Of a stretch of 64,000 nucleotides of DNA, positions 25,687 through 34,089 are shown piece by piece. The notes beneath the pieces were generated by a model, which worked only from the letters and a program-made list of their open reading frames with translations, had not been told where the DNA came from and did no database searches. The stretch is taken from NCBI RefSeq assembly GCF_025685565.1, contig NZ_JAGSYE010000005.1:1-64000 (forward strand), given 5' to 3'. Position 1 is the first letter of the stretch; each line of letters opens with the position of its first letter. This DNA comes from Granulicella aggregans. GTDB taxonomy: Bacteria; Acidobacteriota; Terriglobia; Terriglobales; Acidobacteriaceae. A program made the position numbers and the translations under genes.

Positions 25687-27339
25687 CTAACTGAGCCCTA
25701 ACATTTGAAACTCTCCTTCATATCCTTCCATCTCTTCTTCTATCTCCTCAGGCCGGTCCTCGATCTTACGCGCCAGACGGTTGAAGCCGAGAGCAACGCT
25801 TGAGACGATCAGCAATCTCCCCGGATGCGTCTCAATATGGATCTGGAGGTCTATTACGCCATAGACGAACAAGGGAAAGAAGCCCAGGTACAGAGTCAAC
25901 AGCAGCGGAAGATTGGTCTTACCCGGCATTCGCGGCTTGTTGAAAGGGACGCTTGGCTCGCCTAAGAAGAAGGCGTCAGTCAGCAGGCTGCAAAGGCTCA
26001 ACCCAACAACCGCCTGCACCAGGATCTGCTTGAATCCCCATCCTTCTGCCGTGAGTGCCAGCATCACGAGAAGCAAGATGGCACAGGCGCACAAGAAGAC
26101 CCAGCGCCTCGCCGCATCGGCACACTCTCGAATGCTCACGCCGGTGATCCGGAAGATCCATCCTGCCGAAAGATTCAGTGGCAAACCGAATGCGATCCTT
26201 AGCCCAGAGATCATCCAAAAAAGAAGAAGAGGAAGGGCTGCGTGCAGACCGCGTTCGGAGACTATCGGCAGGAAACTGGAGCCATCTATGGAGAATTCAA
26301 CGCCGCAGGCAGTCGCCAGTGAGAGTCCCACACCGCCATACATCGCCAGATAGACCTGGTACCTGTTGCTCCGTGTCAGTGTCTGCCAGATGAACGCGAG
26401 GATCGCGACCTCTCCAGGTCGTCGGCCCCCTAACCGAATCAAGCCACGCAACCACCACGCCTGCTGGCCCAGACCGCTAGAGATTCCTTCGACAGCGAGC
26501 CTGTGCATGCGCACCCACGCAAGCGGATAGGTGAGCATCGCCACCACGAGGGTCACTCCCGTTGCGCGGAAACCATACTGCGCCATCTGATGCGCGAAGG
26601 GAGGTCCACCCGCGCCATGGAGAAGGTCTTCGTAAACCCCAAGAAACCATAGCGGCGGCATACAGCGCGCCCATCCAATCGGCGTCGACAAAACCAACGG
26701 CAGCGCATCGCCGAGCTTGCCGTAATACAGGACGAACAAGATCAGTATGGCCACGGAGAACATCTGTACAAACGGTGAGACCAGCCGAAACAGAGCGGTG
26801 TTCAAAACGCAAAGCAGGGTACCGCTCAGCGCGAGAAAGAACGCAGCCGCAAAGGTTCCGGCCAGCGTCACAGCGATAACGTGCGCGTAGACCTGCCGGA
26901 AGAAGTGACCACTCGTTACCGCGGAAAGCACAAGCGCTCCAAAGACATTGCAGCCAAAGAGAAATAACCCGAAGAAGCCGATGAGCGCCATCACCTTCGA
27001 CGTAAGCAGTTGCCATGTCTTTACGGGCAGCGGCGAAAGCACCAGAAAATCCCATCGGTCAGGGAACAGCATCTCCCACTGGAAGATAGCGACCGCGCCC
27101 ATCACCGCAAACGAATACAAGACGAAGAAGTACTGATCCTCGATTGCGCCCCACGCCGTTCGTCCGGGGTAGTGGTTCTCCAGGAAGAAGGCAGTAATCA
27201 ATCCGGGAGCGGCAGTGGCGGCAATCGCGCGCACAACCGTTGTCAGAGTCTCGCCTTCGACTCGGATCGTATCGCTATCGAAGAAGCGTCGGAAGAAATG
27301 CGCTGTCAACACACGGAGTACGCTTGCCGGGTTAATCAT
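25687..27339 (-). CDS. ABC exporter permease, multi-helix
   Basis: 550 residues with at least ten hydrophobic segments and no ATPase motifs. The N-terminus (LTAHFFRRFFDSDTIRVEGE) and the internal segment FQWEMLFPDRWDFLVLSPLP are typical of the large permease partner of ABC-2-type exporters found in Acidobacteria. Its first codons overlap the ATPase gene's stop by 8 bp, so the pair is translationally coupled. The substrate is unknown. The operon faces away from a PadR-type regulator, and the intergenic palindrome suggests control by it. Confidence 0.85.
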   Translation of the reverse strand: MINPASVLRVLTAHFFRRFFDSDTIRVEGETLTTVVRAIAATAAPGLITAFFLENHYPGRTAWGAIEDQYFFVLYSFAVMGAVAIFQWEMLFPDRWDFLVLSPLPVKTWQLLTSKVMALIGFFGLFLFGCNVFGALVLSAVTSGHFFRQVYAHVIAVTLAGTFAAAFFLALSGTLLCVLNTALFRLVSPFVQMFSVAILILFVLYYGKLGDALPLVLSTPIGWARCMPPLWFLGVYEDLLHGAGGPPFAHQMAQYGFRATGVTLVVAMLTYPLAWVRMHRLAVEGISSGLGQQAWWLRGLIRLGGRRPGEVAILAFIWQTLTRSNRYQVYLAMYGGVGLSLATACGVEFSIDGSSFLPIVSERGLHAALPLLLFWMISGLRIAFGLPLNLSAGWIFRITGVSIRECADAARRWVFLCACAILLLVMLALTAEGWGFKQILVQAVVGLSLCSLLTDAFFLGEPSVPFNKPRMPGKTNLPLLLTLYLGFFPLFVYGVIDLQIHIETHPGRLLIVSSVALGFNRLARKIEDRPEEIEEEMEGYEGEFQMLGLS

Positions 27340-28105
27340 GGAGCACCTTCATGACCTCAACTACTTGGCCAGCGACGCGCTGTGTATCCGCCTGTCGCAC
27401 AAGTTGAGCAAAGACACTTTCGAGTGTCGGCAGCTCCATCAGCCGCGTCAGTTCTCGTGGCGGAGCATCCGCGACGATCTTGCCCTTAGCCAACACAATC
27501 ACGCGGTCGCAGACCTGCTCCACCACCTCCAACACATGCGAGATGTACAGAATCGCTTTTCCCTCTCGCGCTAGCAGGACGAGTAGGTCTTTGAAGAGTC
27601 GCGCAGAAACCGCGTCGAGTCCGGACAGCGGCTCATCGAAAACGATCAGCCGGGGATTATGCAGCAACGCGGCAGCAAGAAGTACTCTCTGTTTCATGCC
27701 TTTCGAATAGTCCGACAGAGAAGAGTGCTGGGCGCTCTCAAGCGAGAGCAGTTGCAGCAGGGAGCGGGCCTTCAACTCTAGAACCCGTTCCTCCAGTCCG
27801 CGCAACCGGCCCACCAGTTGCAGATACTCCAGCCCGGAAAGATGCGTGTAGACGTGCGCCTCCTCGGGTACATAACCCAACTGCGCCCTAAAGGCCGCCA
27901 GATCGTCATGAATGTTGTGGCCTGCGAAGAGGACCTTTCCCCTTGTAGGCTGAATCATCCCGATGACCATCTTGACCGTGGTTGACTTACCCGAGCCATT
28001 GGGGCCGAGATAGCCGAGCACCTCGCCCTCTCTGAGGACAAAGTTGATGTCCTCGACTGCGGGTATGCCGCGGTAGCTTTTGGAAGCGTGTTGAAGTTCG
28101 AGCAT
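27332..28105 (-). CDS. ABC transporter ATP-binding protein
   Basis: 257 residues from the ATG at 28105, which has an AGGGG ribosome site; a GTG at 28114 is less likely. All nucleotide-binding motifs are present: Walker A GPNGSGKST, signature SDYSKGMKQRV, Walker B LIVFDEPLSGLD and the switch histidine in ILYISHVLEVV. The layout (GEVLGYLGPNG, then YTHLSGLEYLQL) is of the CcmA/NatA drug-exporter type. It pairs with the permease at 25687-27339 and is divergent from the PadR gene. Confidence 0.95.
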   Translation of the reverse strand: MLELQHASKSYRGIPAVEDINFVLREGEVLGYLGPNGSGKSTTVKMVIGMIQPTRGKVLFAGHNIHDDLAAFRAQLGYVPEEAHVYTHLSGLEYLQLVGRLRGLEERVLELKARSLLQLLSLESAQHSSLSDYSKGMKQRVLLAAALLHNPRLIVFDEPLSGLDAVSARLFKDLLVLLAREGKAILYISHVLEVVEQVCDRVIVLAKGKIVADAPPRELTRLMELPTLESVFAQLVRQADTQRVAGQVVEVMKVLHD

Positions 28106-28116
28106 CTCTCTCACCC

Positions 28117-28154
28117 CTATGTAGCGTACTACTTCGTGCTAGCATACTACATAG
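28117..28154. promoter_or_regulatory. PadR-type operator in the ABC/PadR divergent promoter
   Basis: CTATGTAG (28117-28124) and CTACATAG (28147-28154) are exact inverted repeats 22 nt apart. Inside, TAGCGTACTA (28122-28131) and TAGCATACTA (28140-28149) are direct repeats differing at one base. PadR proteins typically bind ATGT/ACAT dyads. The site fills most of the 56-bp gap between the ABC operon and the regulator. Confidence 0.7.
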
Positions 28155-28161
28155 GTCATCA

Positions 28162-28461
28162 ATGCCTCGCCTCTCACACTCCGCCGCCCTCATCCTCAAG
28201 GCGCTCAGCCTCGGCTACTGCTTCGGTCTCGACGTGATGGAGGTCACCGGCCTGCCCAGCGGCACGGTCTATCCAGCATTGCGTCGGCTGGAGCGGGACG
28301 CGTTAGTGGAATCGCGATGGGAGCCCGAGGAGGAGGCGACTGCAAAGCAAAGACCAGCACGCAGATACTATGAGGTCACGCCGGCAGGCAAGACTGCAGC
28401 GCTTGCGGCAACGGAACGATATCCGCTTCTTGCTCATCTGTTCACGGAGAAGAATGCATGA
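28162..28461 (+). CDS. PadR-family transcriptional regulator
   Basis: 99 residues, the usual size of subfamily-1 PadR repressors. The winged helix is plain: SAALILKALSLGYCFGLDVM, then GLPSGTVYPALRRLERDALV, and the wing ARRYYEVTPAGKTAAL. It is divergent from an ABC exporter with a dyad in the short gap, and its stop overlaps the next gene's start (ATGA), so regulator and membrane partner form an operon. PadR genes in Acidobacteria often control adjacent exporters; that it regulates this exporter is inference. Confidence 0.92.
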   Translation: MPRLSHSAALILKALSLGYCFGLDVMEVTGLPSGTVYPALRRLERDALVESRWEPEEEATAKQRPARRYYEVTPAGKTAALAATERYPLLAHLFTEKNA

Positions 28462-29285
28462 CCCAAGAGCCTCCTCCGGAGTTGCCAGCCTTCGATCGCT
28501 CTCTCCTGCATCTTGCAGCGAGGCTTGTGCCGTCTGGCGACAGGGAAGAGTGGAACCGGGCGTGGCAAGCTGAGCTCTGGCACATGCATCACCCACGGCG
28601 TGATAGCGGCCGACCGAACCCCCGTGGTATCGCAGACCTCGCCGCTGGCTTAGTGCTCGATGGGCTGTGGCTGCGCGCGGAAGCGTGGCGCCGCAGATTC
28701 ACTGGCACTGCGTTGCTCTGCCTTACGATGCTCTTCTGTCTCAATGTTCTGTCAGGTCTAAGCATCCTTCTTCTTGAAGGAAATTGGCATTTTGGCGCTG
28801 CTGCCTTGACCGCAGATTTCAAGGACTGCTTAGTGGCTACCCCTCTGATCCTTCTTGTCGCCCTCATAACCAACTCGAACCGGCACCTCGAGCAAAACAT
28901 CAACCGAGGACTCAGGCTCAGCCTGCGATTCTTCTTCTTCGTGCAGGTCGCGCAGGTTCTGCTCCTGGCATTCCTGTTGAGCACCAGCCTTTGCCTGCCC
29001 ATGCACAAAACACTTCCGAACATCTCTGACCTGTCCCAGATGCTTTGCTTCGTTTGTCTTGCTCTGATTATCTTGCGTTGGGCAATCGGCGATCAGGAGC
29101 AACGCTGCAAACAATGTCTACGATCGCTAACAAAGCCTGCCCGGATAGGCCGGCCGTCTCACAACTTGCTCGAATGGAATGGCACAGAACTCACCTGCAA
29201 GAATGGACACGGGCAGCTCAGCGTTCCGGAGATTGAGACAAGTTGGTGTCAGTCCAGCGAGTGGATCGATCTGGATGTCGCCTGA
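28458..29285 (+). CDS. Membrane protein of unknown function with C-terminal Cys motif, coupled to PadR
   Basis: 275 residues overlapping the PadR gene by 4 bp. The N-terminal third is soluble and Trp/Glu-rich (VPSGDREEWNRAWQAELWHM), a pattern I associate with acidobacterial proteins encoded next to PadR regulators. Four hydrophobic helices follow (such as LRFFFFVQVAQVLLLAFLLS). The C-terminal 60 residues are soluble, with CKQC, a later CKNGH and a final Cys, possibly a degenerate zinc ribbon. It may act as a membrane-bound partner of the PadR protein, in the manner of an anti-regulator; this is inference from context. Confidence 0.7.
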   Translation: MTQEPPPELPAFDRSLLHLAARLVPSGDREEWNRAWQAELWHMHHPRRDSGRPNPRGIADLAAGLVLDGLWLRAEAWRRRFTGTALLCLTMLFCLNVLSGLSILLLEGNWHFGAAALTADFKDCLVATPLILLVALITNSNRHLEQNINRGLRLSLRFFFFVQVAQVLLLAFLLSTSLCLPMHKTLPNISDLSQMLCFVCLALIILRWAIGDQEQRCKQCLRSLTKPARIGRPSHNLLEWNGTELTCKNGHGQLSVPEIETSWCQSSEWIDLDVA

Positions 29286-29759
29286 CGAACCCTACGTTGT
29301 CGCGGCGTTGAGCCTGAATAGGTGCCTACCGCCTCCCTCTGAATCACAACATCACAGGAGCAATGTCCCGCTGGACGCCGCCTTTTCTGTCACGACGCAT
29401 CTATCTTCCCAGGTCAGGTTATATGCCGCTTTGCAAATTCGATAAGCACCAGACAGCGTGTCCTATGGATTCCACCGGCAGCAGGCTCGGAAGAGTCAGA
29501 AGTGAGCTTTGCAGACCCGGTGTTGCCTCGTCCGTATGACATGGAGCTCTCTTTCCTGAAGATCGCCCAATAATTACCGACCGCAGATCTGTCTGTTAAG
29601 ACCCTCTGTCACGAACTGATTAAGATTTGCGATCTTCGCGCTCACTCTATTGAGTCCTGCGCTGTCCAAACCGCACCGGCCTCTTCAGCACGGGTTACTC
29701 TATTACCTATCGCACAGCATTTCCATTGAAAGCTGAGAAACACTTCAGGGGGATTATCT
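29286..29759. other. 474-bp intergenic region, no gene recognised
   Basis: Only a good ribosome site (CAGGGGG, 7 nt before the ATG at 29760) stands out. Short frames here show no family resemblance. It presumably holds the promoter of the downstream TIGR03435-TonB receptor-VWFA cluster. Confidence 0.5.
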
Positions 29760-30890
29760 ATGAAGCGGACGATGTTCATTGTCTTTGTTTTTGCCACGTT
29801 GATAGGCACACGCCTATTCGCGCAGGACGTAACCGGAACCTGGCAGGGAACGTTGAAAGCGGATAAAGACCTGCGGCAGATTCTGGTCGTAACCAAGGAC
29901 GATGGAAAGCTAAAGGCCTCCATGTACAGCATCGACCAGGGAGCGATGGCGCTCAAGGCATCTTCGGTTACTCAGGACGGAACGACGTTCAAATTCGCGA
30001 TCGACTTCATCGGCGGCAGCTTTGAAGGCAAGCTCAGCGAGGACGGCACGACCATCACCGGTTCCTGGAGCCAGGGGCCGAAGCCGCTCCCGTTCGTGCT
30101 TGCGCGTGCGACGAAGGATACTGCCTGGGAGATTCCGGCTCCGCCACCGCCGCCGAAGCTGATGGCCGCGGACGCGGACCCGTCGTTCGAGGTCGCCACG
30201 ATCAAGCCCAACGACACGGGCGCTACGAGCATGCAGCAGTTGACGATCAATGGGCGCGACTTCAAGACGCGGGCTTCATCGCTCCAGGACTTGATCGCGT
30301 TCTCCTACGAGGTGCAGGCCAAGCAGATCGTTGGAGCACCGGACTGGATCAGCAAGGACCGTTTCGATATCGACGCGGTGCCTGACGTGGAGGGCGCGCC
30401 CAATCCGCAGCAGGTGCGATTGATGATCCGCAAGCTGCTGACGGAGCGGTTCAAGCTGACATTCCATCGCGATAAAAAGGAACTCTCAGCTTTTGTTCTG
30501 ACGGTCGGGAAGGCAGAGAAGCTGACCCCCACGCAAATGAACGGTCCCCTGCCGGGCATTGGTATGCGGCCCGCGACCGGCGGCCTCACACTGATGATCC
30601 GCAATGGAACGGTGGGCGATTTCACCGGGTTCCTGCAGACGCTGGTGCTTGACCGTCCGGTAGTGGACAACACCGGGCTGAAGGGACGATTCGACTTCAG
30701 TGTGACCTTTCTGCCCGACGATACGCAGTTCAACGGACACTCTCCTGTGGGGAAACTGGCCGATGGGGTCGAACCGGCAGCCGGGCTGACCGAAGCACTG
30801 CAGCAGCAGTTGGGGCTGAAGATGAGCGCGGAGAAGACGCCGGTCGAGGTGCTCGCAATCGACCACGTCGAGAAGCCTTCGGCTAATTAG
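29760..30890 (+). CDS. TIGR03435-type secreted protein with an N-terminal lipocalin-like domain
   Basis: 376 residues with a signal peptide ending near LFAQ. Residues of about 23-118 form a small beta-barrel-like domain opening with VTGTWQGTLKADKDLRQILV and ending FEGKLSEDGTTITGSWSQGP. From residue 139 the TIGR03435 domain, common in soil Acidobacteria, follows: FEVATIKPNDTGATSMQQL, LLTERFKLTFHRDKKELSAF, VVDNTGLKGRFDFSVTF and the terminal VEVLAIDHVEKPSAN. The function of TIGR03435 proteins is unknown. The gene lies 208 bp upstream of a TonB receptor and a VWFA gene on the same strand. Confidence 0.9.
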   Translation: MKRTMFIVFVFATLIGTRLFAQDVTGTWQGTLKADKDLRQILVVTKDDGKLKASMYSIDQGAMALKASSVTQDGTTFKFAIDFIGGSFEGKLSEDGTTITGSWSQGPKPLPFVLARATKDTAWEIPAPPPPPKLMAADADPSFEVATIKPNDTGATSMQQLTINGRDFKTRASSLQDLIAFSYEVQAKQIVGAPDWISKDRFDIDAVPDVEGAPNPQQVRLMIRKLLTERFKLTFHRDKKELSAFVLTVGKAEKLTPTQMNGPLPGIGMRPATGGLTLMIRNGTVGDFTGFLQTLVLDRPVVDNTGLKGRFDFSVTFLPDDTQFNGHSPVGKLADGVEPAAGLTEALQQQLGLKMSAEKTPVEVLAIDHVEKPSAN

Positions 30891-31098
30891 TTTGACAAAC
30901 TCATAGCGTCCGCCGCCGGCTACTTCCCAAGGGGCGCCGGGCGGCGCGAAGTTATTTCCTCGATTTCTTCACCGCACATTCACTCCGTGCGATAACTGCT
31001 CGTCGCGGTCCTTCGCGGCGGGAGTCGCCAGCCGATTCGATAAGCACTGAACTTTGCGGCACGGACGTCGTAATTCTTCTTGGGAGACCAGCTAATTA

Positions 31099-34089
31099 AT
31101 GAAGCATTCGTTTTTGTGGTCGCGGGCCGGCGGATATTTTCGCTCCGCGCTTCTGCTCTTCTGCCTTTCGGCCGCGTGCTCCGCCCATGCGGCAGAACAC
31201 TTTGGCCAGGTCACATTCAACGGGCATCCGGTCCCGGGCGCGACGATCACGGCAACGCAGGGGACAACAAAGATCAGCACCACCTCCGATGAGGATGGCG
31301 GTTACGCGTTTCACAATCTCGCCGACGGCGTGTGGCAGATGGACGTGACCATGTCGCTCTTCAACACGCTGCACCGTGAGGTTACGGTGAAGCCGGATCT
31401 TCCCGTCGTCAAGTGGGAGCTGAAGATGCTTACGCTGGATGAGGTCATTGCACAGACGAAAATCGTGAAGACCGAACTGCAAGCACCCTTGCCGGCAACA
31501 CCGGAGAAGCCGGCCACGAAGCCCGGCGAGGCCGAAGCTCTGAAGCCTCCAGATGAAGCTGCAGCCTCGAACGACGGCTTCCTGGTGAACGGCAGCGTGA
31601 ACAATGCGGCCACTTCAAAGTTCGCCATGTCGCAGGGCTTTGGCAACACGCGCAAGGGGAGCAAGGCACTCTACAACGGTGGGATTGGCATCATCTATGA
31701 CAACTCGGCGCTGGACGCGCGTCCCTATTCGCTTACCGGGCTGAATACGCCGAAGTCGTCCTACAGCACCATCACCGGCATTGCTACGGTGGGCGGACCC
31801 ATTCGAATTCCTCACATTCTGCGGCATGGCCCCAACTTCTTTCTTGCCTATCAGTGGAGCCGAAGCGGCAGCGCGGCGACCGAGTCCGGTCTGGTGCCGA
31901 CGCTGGCACAACGCGACACGACGCCCATCGACCCGGTGGCGCAGGCTCTGCTCGCTCTATATCCGTTGCCCAATCTTGCGGGCGGTTCGGAGTACAACTA
32001 CCAGACCGGCATCGTGAATCACTCACACCAGGACGCGCTTCAGTCGCGGCTCGATAAGAGCATTGGCCGCAGAGATGAGTTCTACGGAGGATTCGGCTTT
32101 GAGAGCACGCGGGCCGATAGCTCCAGCCTCTTCGGTTTCCGCGACACGACCGGCACCCTCGGTCTTGAAGCGAATGCGAACTGGCAGCACCGCTGGAACC
32201 ATGGTGTCTACACCACGCTGGGGTATAAGTTCAGCCGCCTGCGGACGCTGGTGACGCCTTACTTCGCCAACCGCAGCAACATTGCAGGCGATGCTGGTAT
32301 CGGCGGTGTGAGCCAGGCGGCGGCCGATTGGGGACCTCCAACGCTGGTCTTTTCGAGCGGCATCGCCGCGCTGACCGATGCCGAATCTGCCTTCAATCGC
32401 AATCGCACCGAGGCCGTCGCACCCTCCGCACGATTCTTCAAAGGTCACCATAATGTCACTCTCGGCGGCGACTTTCGCCGGCAGGAGTTCAACTATCTCT
32501 CGCAGGAGGATCCGCGCGGGACCTTTACCTTCACCGGTGCCGCAACGGGTTCGGACTTTGCCGACTTCATCAGCGGCGCGCCTGACACTAGCTCGATCGC
32601 CTACGGCAACGCGGACAAGTACCTTCGCCAGTCGGTCTACGACGCCTACATCACGGACGACTGGCGTCTCCGCCCGGAGCTGACCCTCAACATTGGCGTT
32701 CGCTGGGAGTATGGCGCACCGATCACGGAGATCAAGGACCGGTTGGTCAACCTGGACGTGGCCTCCGGCTTCACTGCGGTCGAGCCGGTGCTTGCTAGCT
32801 CCCCGGTGGGTGCGCTCACCGGGGAGCGCTATCCGAACTCGCTGCTGCGGCCCGACCGCAACCTTGTCGAGCCGCGCCTCGGTGTATCGTGGCGTCCCGT
32901 ACCGGGCTCTTCACTTGTGGTGCGCGCGGGCTACGGCGTCTATGCGGACACCTCGGTCTACCAGGCGACAGCTCTTAAGCTGGCGCAGCAGTCGCCCTTG
33001 TCGCAAACGCTCGATGCGGAGAACAGCAGCGCCTGTCCGCTGACACTCTCCACAGGCCTGGTGCGGCAGAACTGCACGGCGACGACGGCGAACACCTTTG
33101 CCGTGGACCCCGACTTCCGCGTCGGCTACGCGCAGACATGGCAGCTCTCCATGCAGCGCGACCTGCCTGCGGCGCTGCAGATGACGGCGACCTACCTTGG
33201 CGTGAAGGGCACCCGCGGCGTGCAGGAGTTCCTTCCCAACACTTACCCGCTTGGCGGCATCAACCCTTGTCCATCGTGCCCCTCGGGCTTCGCCTACCGG
33301 ACTTCGAACGGCGACTCGAGCCGCGAGGCCGCAAGCGTGCAACTGCGACGCCGCCTGCGCAGTGGCTTTACCGCGTCGATGCTCTACACGTACTCGAAGT
33401 CGATCGATGACGACGCGGCGCTGGGCGGACAGGGTCCCGTCGCGACATCCTCCTCATCGTCCTCTTCGACTGCGCAGAGCGCATCCAATGTGAGCATCGC
33501 GCAGAACTGGCTCGACCTTCGCGCCGAGCGCGGGCTGTCGACCTTCGACCAGCGTCACCTGCTCACCACCACCTTCCAATACAGCACCGGGATGGGACTT
33601 GGCGGCGGCACTCTGTTGAGCGGCTGGCGCGGCCGAGCCTATAAGGAGTGGACCGTTGGCGGCACGATCGTCGCGGGAAGCGGTCTACCGGAGACGCCGG
33701 TGTATCTCGCTGCGGCCAATGGCAGCGGCGTGACCGGTAATCTTCGCCCCGACCGCACTTCGGCTTCAGTCTACGCCGCAGCCCCAGGACACTATCTCAA
33801 CCCCGGAGCCTACACTGCCCCACAGCTCGGACAATGGGGCGACGCGGGACGCGGCTCCATCACCGGCCCCGGCTCTCTGACCTTCAACGCATCGCTCTCA
33901 CGCACCTTCCGCATCGTCAGGAGCTACAACCTCGACATCCGGATGGACGCGACCAACCTGGCTAATCACGCCGTCTTCACAAGCTACAACACGACCATCG
34001 ACCCTTCGTTGAGCAGCCCTGTCTTTGGCCTGCCCACCTCGACCAACTCGATGCGCAGCCTGCAGATGACCGCGAGAGTGAGGTTCTAG
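31099..34089 (+). CDS. Oar-like TonB-dependent receptor with carboxypeptidase-regulatory domain
   Basis: 996 residues. A signal peptide precedes a carboxypeptidase-regulatory-like beta-sandwich (residues of about 35-115: HFGQVTFNGHPVPGATITAT, then TSDEDGGYAFHNLADGVWQM). A Pro/Lys-rich linker follows and then the outer-membrane barrel, whose strands are seen in YHNVTLGGDFRRQEFNY-like segments, LTLNIGVRWEYGAPI and the terminal aromatic residue in TSTNSMRSLQMTARVRF. This architecture is expanded in Acidobacteria and is thought to take up large polymers or peptides. The stop is followed immediately, with zero gap, by the VWFA gene, so the two are very likely co-translated. Confidence 0.92.
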   Translation: MKHSFLWSRAGGYFRSALLLFCLSAACSAHAAEHFGQVTFNGHPVPGATITATQGTTKISTTSDEDGGYAFHNLADGVWQMDVTMSLFNTLHREVTVKPDLPVVKWELKMLTLDEVIAQTKIVKTELQAPLPATPEKPATKPGEAEALKPPDEAAASNDGFLVNGSVNNAATSKFAMSQGFGNTRKGSKALYNGGIGIIYDNSALDARPYSLTGLNTPKSSYSTITGIATVGGPIRIPHILRHGPNFFLAYQWSRSGSAATESGLVPTLAQRDTTPIDPVAQALLALYPLPNLAGGSEYNYQTGIVNHSHQDALQSRLDKSIGRRDEFYGGFGFESTRADSSSLFGFRDTTGTLGLEANANWQHRWNHGVYTTLGYKFSRLRTLVTPYFANRSNIAGDAGIGGVSQAAADWGPPTLVFSSGIAALTDAESAFNRNRTEAVAPSARFFKGHHNVTLGGDFRRQEFNYLSQEDPRGTFTFTGAATGSDFADFISGAPDTSSIAYGNADKYLRQSVYDAYITDDWRLRPELTLNIGVRWEYGAPITEIKDRLVNLDVASGFTAVEPVLASSPVGALTGERYPNSLLRPDRNLVEPRLGVSWRPVPGSSLVVRAGYGVYADTSVYQATALKLAQQSPLSQTLDAENSSACPLTLSTGLVRQNCTATTANTFAVDPDFRVGYAQTWQLSMQRDLPAALQMTATYLGVKGTRGVQEFLPNTYPLGGINPCPSCPSGFAYRTSNGDSSREAASVQLRRRLRSGFTASMLYTYSKSIDDDAALGGQGPVATSSSSSSSTAQSASNVSIAQNWLDLRAERGLSTFDQRHLLTTTFQYSTGMGLGGGTLLSGWRGRAYKEWTVGGTIVAGSGLPETPVYLAAANGSGVTGNLRPDRTSASVYAAAPGHYLNPGAYTAPQLGQWGDAGRGSITGPGSLTFNASLSRTFRIVRSYNLDIRMDATNLANHAVFTSYNTTIDPSLSSPVFGLPTSTNSMRSLQMTARVRF

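Noticed and set aside
30911..30950. GC-rich imperfect hairpin after the first TIGR03435 gene
   Set aside because: The stem needs a bulge and no T-run follows; not convincing as a terminator or RNA.
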